The notes below the pieces were generated by a model, which had not been told where the DNA came from, did no database searches, and saw only the letters and a program-made list of their open reading frames with translations. The position numbers and the translations under genes are program-made. DNA of 64,000 nucleotides from Corticium candelabrum. Its lineage: Eukaryota; Porifera; Homoscleromorpha; Homosclerophorida; Plakinidae. Position 1 is the first letter of the stretch. Every line of letters starts with the position of its first letter. Of this stretch, positions 55,887 to 64,000 are shown piece by piece. Location of the stretch: contig NC_085099.1 in the NCBI RefSeq assembly GCF_963422355.1, positions 7,387,746 through 7,451,745 of the forward strand. Direction: 5' to 3'.

Positions 55887-57119
55887 ATTTTGGTGGCCAG
55901 GATACACTCAAGATATCAAAGACTGGATCAAGTGTTGTATACAGTGTAGTCAGAGGAAAAGACCACCACGTCACCCAAGAGCAGCACTACACAACATTAC
56001 AGTTGGAGGTCCAATGGAAATGATCGCTATTGACTTTCTAGGTCCCTTACCTCAGACAGAAAAGGGAAACAAGCATTTGCTTGTCATGGCTGATTATTAC
56101 ACCAAGTGGGTGGAAGCCTTTGCACTACCCAACCAGAAGGCATCAACAGTGGCACGAGTACTTGTTGATGAGGTCTTTTGCAGACTTGGAACACCAGCTA
56201 TCCTCCATAGTGACCAGGGGAGAAATTTCGAGAGCAAGATACTGCAGGAGATTTGCCAGATACTTGAGATAAAGAAAGTTAGAACTACTCCGTATCATCC
56301 CAGAGTGATGGGTTAGTCGAGAGGGCAAATAGAACTCTGCTAGACCTGCTTGCTAAGCATGTCTCCCACAATCAGCGAGACTGGAATGTATGTCTACCTG
56401 TACTTCTGTTTCACTACAGAACATCAAAGCAATCAACGACACAAATGAGTCCATTTGAATTGATGTTAGGAAGAAGTGCACGCCTTCCTGTCGACGTTCA
56501 GACTGGAGCACCTCTTCCTGAACCAGAAGCAACAACGGAGTTCGGACAACGATTGAAGGAGGACAGAGCTCTGGCCAAGGAATTCGTAGAGACGCACATC
56601 GTGTCAGCACAACGTCGTCAGAAGGAGAACTACGACCAGAAGACATCTCCGCATCATCATTACACGGCAGGTGATCTAGTTTGGTTGTTTACTCCAGTTG
56701 TAAATATAGGAATGTCCAGCAAACTAGCCAAACCTTGGAAGGATCCGTTCCGCGTATTGGCAGTGTACGACAATGGCACCATGGACGTCATTCCTGCGGA
56801 AGGTAGAAGACGACGACGGAGGCGAGTACACTATAACCGAGTGAAGCCATGTTACAGACATCCGGTACACGACAGCTGTCAGGAAGATCGAGAACAACAA
56901 GTGTTGAAACCAACTGAAGAGAACGAGCAACAAGCAGAGAAGGCCAGTCCGAATATTCTACCGGCAGCAGTTCAGTACTTTGAGGAGGTAGTCGCGGAAG
57001 GCCAAGTCCCGGATGTACTAGACCAACCATTGGTCGTGGACTTACCGCTTCGAAGACCTGCTAGAGAACATAATCGACCAAGATGGCTACAAGACTACGT
57101 AGTTAGTGACACAAAGTAG
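55887..57119 (+). pseudogene. Integrase core and C-terminal domain
   Basis: The second half of the H2C2 motif (CCIQCSQRK) is followed by the DDE core. The first D is in AIDFLGPLP (about 56026) and the second in LHSDQGRNF (about 56207). The third residue, E in LVERANRTLL, falls after a frame break near 56310. The last frame (56445-57119) holds the integrase C-terminal region (GDLVWLFTP, KPWKDPFRVL) and a basic tail. No chromodomain is recognisable. Confidence 0.85.
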
Positions 57120-57167
57120 TGATTTTTGCAGTTGTGTCATTGTAACGTGAGGTCACGTTAGAATCGT

Positions 57168-57179
57168 AGGAGGGAGGAA
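57168..57179 (+). promoter_or_regulatory. Polypurine tract
   Basis: AGGAGGGAGGAA directly precedes the 3' LTR. It primes plus-strand synthesis in LTR elements. Confidence 0.8.
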
Positions 57180-57329
57180 TGTAGAGTAACTCAGTCATAA
57201 TAATTAGTGATTTCATGTTACCGTATGGACACACCTACTTTCTGACTAGTAAAGTAGTATATAGTGTACGAGCACAATAGAATCGTGGCCTTTTGGGTTT
57301 CAACTGTTGCAAGTCGTATACTCGTTACA
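57180..57329 (+). repeat. 3' LTR
   Basis: 150 bp, same termini as the 5' LTR. It is followed by the second copy of the GAAG target duplication. Confidence 0.93.
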
Positions 57330-57333
57330 GAAG

Positions 57334-57700
57334 AATGAAAGCTATTGGGATAAGAAGAAATCAGTTCAGGATTCAAATTTTGAGAAAGGCCAACTGGTCA
57401 GAGTGAAATCACCTGTCAATTAAGCGACATAAGTTAGATCGACAGTACTCCATTACAAGTGATGAAGGTTGCATAAGAGAAATACTTATAAATTGGAGGA
57501 TGGATCAATTTGGAATTGTGATAAATTGATTTCAACACAGTCAAAAATAAGCAGCAATCAGAATGAAGAGAGAACCAAATGGTGATCAAGGAACAGGAGT
57601 TAGGAGATCAGTAAGAACAAGATTGCAGCCAAAGAGATATAATTCTAACCGTATCGGTAGGATCTTGTTCTTACTATGTACTGATCTCCTAGGTTACTGA
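57334..57700 (+). pseudogene. Decayed Ty3-type element, right part
   Basis: The frames NESYWDKKKSVQDS, GQLVRVKSPVN and the later LEDGSIWN fit the tail of an integrase C-terminal region. They continue the reading broken at 52178. Near the end, GGAGATCAGTAAGAACAAGA is followed about 50 bp later by its near-exact mirror, a small snapback duplication. Confidence 0.5.
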
Positions 57701-58412
57701 TTATTGCCGAGCGTAGCGAGGCTTCTAATCAGGGTCGCACAACAGAAATGGGCGTGGTCCTATATGGGTCTCCATCGAGCTTCTGGTATATATATATATT
57801 ACGTCATGCTTATGCGGATGGTCTTTGGGGTTTTGTGAGGCTGTTTATGTTTGCAGAAAGTGTCCTCAGAGCTCCTTCACGCAGGGGGAGGAAGAAGAGA
57901 CATGTCAAGTCGTTGTTGTTCAGTCGCCTGCACCAGTGGCGGGAGGAGCATCTGGTCGAATTGTGGGAGGAAGCTAGAAACGATGCAATGTCTCGTGAGA
58001 CTACTTGTGATGGCGACTCCGTAAGAAGAAACAATGTGCGCAGAGCTATCAAGCTTGCAGAAGAAGGTCGATATAGAGATGGCATGCGTTGTTTGGGTTC
58101 CCAAGGTTGTGCACCTCATTCTGATCCTGATGCGCTTCAAGACCTTCTTCAACGTCATCCGCAGCATGATCTACCAGCTTTTTCTGAAGATTTACCAGCT
58201 CCTCTGGCAATTGATTCCATTGCTGTTCTTACTGCCCTCAGGGCTTTTCCCAGAGGCACAAGTCCAGGAGGATCCCAGCTTCGAGCTCAGCATTTACTTG
58301 ACAGGCCCGTAGGAAGCAAATAAAAAGTGGTACGGCCTAACGCACGCTAAAGGGCGTGGCTTTTAATTTAGTGCGCGTTAAAGCAAGAGACCAATGCTCC
58401 AATTAATAATGA

Positions 58413-58703
58413 TTATTTAGTAAACTTTCCAAATAGTGATTCCCTGTGCTCAGACCCTGCTACGAACCTATTCCCAATCTCTGCTAAATCTAAATCATCA
58501 GTAAGGTCCTTGTGAACGTGCAGTACCATACAATTATTAAGCCTGATTTGGCTCATTGTGCTTCGAAGGTGAAACTGAATGGCAGTAGGCTGGTGAGGTG
58601 ACTCACTTAAAGAAGGCGTTGATCTTGTATCGTTTTTCTTTCCAATAACAGGACATTGGCGGAGAAAGAAAGAAGCCGGATGAGGAGCTTTCGCCATTGT
58701 CAA
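58413..58703 (-). pseudogene. hAT transposase C-terminus remnant
   Basis: The frame ends with STMSQIRLNNCMVLHVHKD and NRFVAGSEHRESLFGKF. These align with the end of the complete transposase at 48766 (STISECRLNWSMILHIHKD, NEFVTRNESRRRLFGHF), so both belong to one hAT family. The catalytic core is absent. Confidence 0.75.
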
Positions 58704-58732
58704 TAACGCGCGTTATCTGAGGCCAAGAAGAG

Positions 58733-58986
<254 letters not shown>

Positions 58987-61286
58987 AAAAAGTGGTGCGG
59001 CCATGGCCGCACCAGCCGCACCGGCTCCTACGGCCCTGCTTGAGGCAGTTGCAGGTCCTGTTGTTCCAGTTACGCAGACTTGTTTGGATCAGCTCACTAG
59101 ATTAATGTCATTTATTGTTTCTGGAAAGTTGAATGCTAGCATATCTCCGTGGCTGGTAGGAGCTCCCCTGACCTCCCTCCGCAAGAAAACGGGAGGTTAC
59201 CGGCCAATAGCAGTGGGGGAAGTTATCCGTCGTTTAGCTAGCAGGCTTTGTTGTGAGGCTGCAAAATCTCGTCTTCCAGATTTATTGCTACCATATGGTC
59301 AAGTGGGTGTTGGAACCAAGGGAGGATTGGAGGCTGCAATTCATACATTGCGTACTGTCTTCAAGGAGGAAGGTCACAAAGATGATCTATGCTGTTTCAA
59401 AGTAGACATGCAAAATGCATTTATGAATGTGACCATTCATCGTTTTTGGAGCGTGTCAAGGAAAACTTGCCTGATTTATTTCTCTATGTGCAGTGGTGTT
59501 AAACAACTGTAGAAGAATTAAGATTTGGTCAACATCGTATTTTGTCAACAACTGGAGTGCAGCAAGGTGATCCTCTGGGTCCTCTGCTTTTCTCGCTTGT
59601 AGTTCTTCAATTGTTGGATACCATTGGTCCAATCGATGGACTTTTCCTTCACGTTTGGTATCTTGATGACGGTACCTTTGTTGGGACCAGAGACGCTGTT
59701 TCTTCTTTCTTGATTTCATTGATTAACAATGGACCGTCTTTTGGCTTAAAACTCAACCTGAAGAAGTGCGAAGTCTGTTGGCCGTCAGGTGATCAATCAT
59801 TTCCTAGGTTTCCATCACAAATCCGCCGCATCTGCATTGAAGATACCGGAGTTGAGCTGCTTGGGTCACCCGTCTGTGGAACGGATGATTTTTACAGTGC
59901 CATTGTAGGCAGAAGGGTTGACAGTGTGCTTGAAAATCAAAGCTTTCTGCCAGAATTGAACAACCCCAAGTCGAGCTTCATCTACTTCGCAGTTGCCTCA
60001 GCCTCTGCAAGATCAACAATCCTCTCAGAACAGTTCCTCCGGGCACAACTGATCACCATTGGACACGCTTTGACACCGGGACACGACGTTCTCTAGAACT
60101 TATAACTAAGACTTCTCTGCCTGATGCTTCTTGGCAGCAAGCTACTCTACCAATGCGCATGGGAGGCCTGGGGTTGAGACAGGCAGCTACAACTTCGGCT
60201 GCCGCTTTTCTTGGTAGCTGTCAAGCTTCTCGGGAGCTTTCAACACGCCTTCTAGTCCAGAACAAGAAGTTGCCTACACATGTGTTAGTTCCAACGTCAC
60301 CAATGTTTGTCGAATCACCTTGTACGCCGATATCCATCCCAGGTGAAGAAAACGCCCTTGTCCGCTATAGACAAGTTCTGGCTAGTTACGTCGCGGACGG
60401 TCATCCTAATAACTCGTCTGGTGAGTCTCAACGTGTATTACAGAAGCAGCTGGATGACGCATTGCTCTCCACCCTTAAAGACACAAGCAGTCTTCGAGAC
60501 AAGGCACGTCTCAACACAGAGTCGTCAGTTCATGCTGCAGCATGGTTACGGGCCATTCCAAAAGTTAAGTTAGGCCTATCCATGGCTCCGCATGAATTTA
60601 CAGTTGCTCTGAAGCTATGGCTTGGAATTCCGATTATTTCTCCTTCACAATCAATACGTTGTTCATGTGGGCGTGTAATTGATTGCTTTGGCGACCATCT
60701 TCTTGGATGTGGTCACGGTTCTTTACGTTCTAAACACCACGATGCACTGAGGGACATCATATATCACGCATTACTGGTGGATAACGAAGGCGCTCAGCTC
60801 GAGCAACGTTGTGGTCCAGACAGCAATAGCCGCCCTGGACATATCTTTCATCCAGATTTCGCTGATGGACGACCAGGTTATTTCGACGTTTCGATAAGAA
60901 ACACCATGCAGCCGGCGTACGTCGCTAAATCCGCCATTTCTGCTGGAGCCGCTGCAATGGCTGGTGAAGAAGAGAAAGACCATCGACACGACAGCGAAGT
61001 CAATGCGGCAGGAGGTTACTTCTACCCAATAATAGTGGAGTCTTTTGGTTTGTGGACGTCTTCCAGTCTTGCCACTTTAAAGGTTATCGCGTCCAAGACC
61101 ACAGCAAAGAGCAGAATAAGTTTTAGTAGGGCAGTCAGTAACCTACTGCAACAGCTTTCAGTTCGCTTATTTCAGTTTAACGCACGTATGATTTGCACTA
61201 GTTTGCGATTTGACACTGAGTTTGACTTTTGGGATTTGCCAACTTTGGCAGGGGACGGGTAGTTGTTATCTGCAATAAGAATATAC

Positions 61287-61292
<6 letters not shown>

Positions 61293-61356
<64 letters not shown>
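61293..61356. repeat. (TA)n microsatellite after the LINE 3' end
   Basis: A TA array about 30 bp after the LINE stop. It may be its tail or its target. Confidence 0.9.
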
Positions 61357-61359
<3 letters not shown>

Positions 61360-63734
61360 AGTTGCCAACCAGGAATACTGAAAATGCGTGAGATCTCAGA
61401 TTTTCATCAGTACTTTGTATCTACATATAGGCGTGGCCACAAAACTAATACCTAAATATCTAAAAAACAACACATAGTGTGTCAATACGCATTAGACAAT
61501 AATTATCTAGCAAGTACTCGCAGAATTAGAATTTCTGCTGGTAACGATAAACCAATATAGTCTAGGCATGCAGTAAATCAGTCTCGCGTAATCAGTCCCT
61601 CTCTGTTTTGGACTTCCTGACGACATCCGAAAGTTGAAAAGGAGGAGGGAAATTAGGGATGCGCGGACTAGTACAGTACTAGAATTGGCAGAATATGTTT
61701 GACAGCTTCAGAACTAGACTTGCCTGGGGTTGGTTATTCGTAATGATCGATCACTCTAGGGCAGTCTCGTTAGATTTTAGATTTCTATCAGACACTACAG
61801 ATTTTTACGTGAATCTACGGTGTACCTACAGTTTCACTGTACACGTGTGCCTAGATCTTCCAGCAATCTAAAAGTTGCGTGAGATCTGGGTTCCTTGCGT
61901 GTGAGCGTGTGACCTGAAGGAACTCGCGTGAGACTCACGCAAGTTGCGTGTGAGTTGGTAACTCTGTTTAAATATATGTGTACACACAAATCTCAAATTT
62001 CTCCTCCCCACGACCACGTTTCATGATAGGACCTACCTTAAAAATCGTTTCCGTGTCCGACTACAGATGCGTCTAAGAACGATTCGCGCAAGTGACCAAA
62101 CCACGAAGAAAATGCTTCATCAAGTTCCGTCGCCCCATACTTTTGTATTGTAGCTAGGGACTGTGTGTACGTGACAACCAAGAACCACCTTCAGGAGTTG
62201 AATGCCACCTACAGTCAACTAGTCACACGTCCCGTACTACAATCAATCCTTTATTACACTGTGCTGCATCTAACACTGCTGATAGTCAATGTTTGCTGAT
62301 ATCAATTTCTATGTCAGTAAATAGCATACCACTGTCGTTACAACGAAACTGAGTGCATACCTAGACTGTACATTTCAATTGTCTTGATCACAATCGCAAA
62401 ACGACGACTACCTATACCAGGCCTCTATACGTAATCTAAACTACTAGGAAGTTAGCATGTTTACTTCCATGACAGCTAGGGTTTCAACAAATACGTACTG
62501 TCTAGCTAGGACTCAGCGTTTCAGTAGACGGTCTGAAAATTCCGTTGGACGTGTTACTCACGAACGGGAGGCGCCTACGGATACCGTACAACTAGTATAG
62601 GTCCCAGATTTTTCTAGAGAGGGGGAGAAGTGTGATATCGATGGACTGCCTGAGCATGCGCGTGTAGTATAGTGTGACTCACTAGAGTCAGTCTTACTGC
62701 ACTTGCAGTTGTAGTTGTACCGTATTTCCGCGCTTCTAACGGTACTATAGTTGAAGTTGTGGTGGTTGTGTGACGGTGTGTCATTGTGTTGGCGAGTAGC
62801 CTAAGTAGGGTCAACTTGAGGGACAATTAATTAATAGATATAGAGTTAGCTACGTAACTAGGCCTGCTACATAACAGAAATCAGTTAGTTTTTCATTAGC
62901 TTTTGTTTAATTAACTGCCGTGGTTGCTCCTGGACATCAGTACGTAATAGTTTCAACTTTGCATTGGTGTGAGTTGTAGCGATGATATTTTATTTATGAA
63001 ATAAATCGATTTTGACAGAGAGATCGTCGACAGACAAACAGATATTACAATACGTACTACGTAGAAGGACCGACTAACCAATCATTGCGCATGCGGAAAG
63101 CAAATTTTTAACTAATAAGAAACAATGTTGTGTTGATATCAACGTAGCGCATGCCTCGTCTCGATGTTTGTCTGCCGTTCTGCTCATCGTGTACTAACTA
63201 TCAGCAAAACTTGGAATATACACAACTTGAAGGCAAGTGTAGTGTCTTTTGCCATTGTTGACAGTGTTGAATCTAAATTGCACGTTACTTTGGCATGTTG
63301 AGGTTGCTGACTAGCTGACGTGGCGACCTCCTGTTTTAGAGGTAGTGTACGTAGTGCAGAAGTCTCACTGTACGGTTTGATACCAAGAGAAACCATTCAT
63401 TGAACACGTTGCGGAGTAGAGGGGCTTAGCTAGGTAGAAAATCATTATTAATTAAGTTAGAAAGCTAATTAATTAATTAATTAATTAAAGGGGTTGCATT
63501 AGTGTTTTACGTGGCTGTCATTATACTGAGCGCACTTTCCACGGGTTTACTACAACTTGTAGTTCTTCTTATAAGCATCATCAGCAAAGCAGTTGCTAAC
63601 ATGCATACCCTGGTCTACATACACTTTGACGTTTGATTAGGACGGAAATTTGGGTTTGATATGTATCAACTATTGTGTTTTATTTTTTGTGTTCATACAA
63701 CTTATGCAGTTACGTTTAATGTCTGAAGCATCAG
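61357..63734. other. Unassigned right-hand stretch
   Basis: AT-rich sequence with a TTAA-rich simple stretch near 63465-63488. A minus-strand frame of 70 codons at 62614-62826 is threonine- and histidine-rich without a recognisable domain. I see no gene that I can support. Confidence 0.4.
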
Positions 63735-64000
63735 TTCTAACTGCAGCCATTAGTCCAGTCACAACTAAAGAGAACAAAAGTGGACCCAGAGGGTTTCCTT
63801 CCTATACTCCAGCTGAATTTAAATGATGACTTGCAAAGTGAAGTTGACCTTATGTATGTAGCACCAGAGAGCCCATGGATAGACGTCAGGTAGCTCTTTG
63901 TGTAACCAATGTAGGAATGATGTTCTGTGGCTGTTGTTGAATGCATTTGACAGATCTATTTCAGGCAGCACGATTTGGATTGTTATTGTAGGTGTCAGTA
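63735..64000 (-). pseudogene. Reverse-transcriptase fragment running off the right edge
   Basis: The minus-strand frame begins IDLSNAFNNSHRTSFLHWL, the RT motif around the first catalytic aspartate. Frame-shifted sequence near the GDPLGP-type motif follows (GRKPSGSTFVLFS). It resembles the RT of the element at 57.7-61.3 kb more than the Ty3 RT. It is decayed and continues beyond 64000. Confidence 0.55.

Larger units (their letters stand above)
52179..57329 (+). mobile_element. Ty3-type LTR retrotransposon, 5,151 bp, TSD GAAG
   Basis: 150-bp LTRs starting TG and ending CA (52179-52328, 57180-57329) are followed by a tRNA-Leu-like primer-binding site. A polypurine tract precedes the 3' LTR, and GAAG is duplicated at 52175-52178 and 57330-57333. 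Coding order is Gag, zinc knuckle, protease, RT, RNase H, integrase, the Ty3 order. No envelope-like frame is seen. The LTRs differ at three positions. At least four frame breaks or stops interrupt pol, so this copy cannot act on its own. Confidence 0.92.

Noticed and set aside
52179-57329. Endogenous retrovirus
   Set aside because: No envelope-like frame is present. The Ty3 domain order and tRNA-Leu-type primer site fit an LTR retrotransposon.

Overview
The window reads as genomic DNA of an early-branching animal. It holds spliced animal housekeeping genes with short introns (47 to about 100 bp) beside longer repeat-filled ones. About half of the sequence is transposons, simple repeats and foldback elements. 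A sponge or cnidarian is my best guess, based on gene content and on Kolobok, 5-bp-TSD hAT, Ty3 and LINE remnants. The species cannot be fixed from this sequence. No rRNA, tRNA or CRISPR array was found.

Layout of the genes. 1-4.6 kb (+): last exons of an unrecognised coiled-coil protein. 5.6-7.8 kb (-): NOM1, a nucleolar MIF4G/MA3 protein, uninterrupted by introns. 8.0-15.2 kb (-): EIF3G, lacking its first exon(s) in my reading and split by large introns. 15.2-26.5 kb: gene-poor and rich in inverted-repeat elements, including a Kolobok remnant with a THAP domain and two long foldbacks. 26.5-31.9 kb (+): complete seven-exon POFUT1. 32.3-32.95 kb (+): single-exon small nuclear protein resembling the IER family, with a CRE-type promoter. 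33.1-36.3 kb (-): PTPA, lacking its first exon(s).

Layout of the repeats. 37-47 kb is a graveyard of non-LTR retrotransposons: a minus-strand L1/Tx1-like element and several 3' fragments of an element class with a C-terminal nuclease-like domain. Many are bounded by (CAGA)n or (TATG)n arrays. 47.6-57.7 kb is a nested stack. A decayed Ty3-type element was split by a TA-flanked element with 21-bp iterons, which was itself hit by a complete hAT transposon (48,626-51,260) with an open 794-codon transposase. The same decayed element was also hit by a 5.15-kb Ty3-type retrotransposon with 150-bp LTRs (52,179-57,329). 57.7-61.3 kb is a non-LTR element split by a deleted hAT. A further RT fragment runs off the right edge.

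The host genes are not a functional cluster. They cover translation initiation (EIF3G), ribosome biogenesis (NOM1), ER O-fucosylation of EGF repeats (POFUT1) and PP2A activation (PTPA). I did not find a coherent undescribed biological system. The most informative observations are the datable transposon nesting with matching target duplications, the iteron element, the microsatellite-bounded LINE fragments, and the CRE promoter of the IER-like gene.
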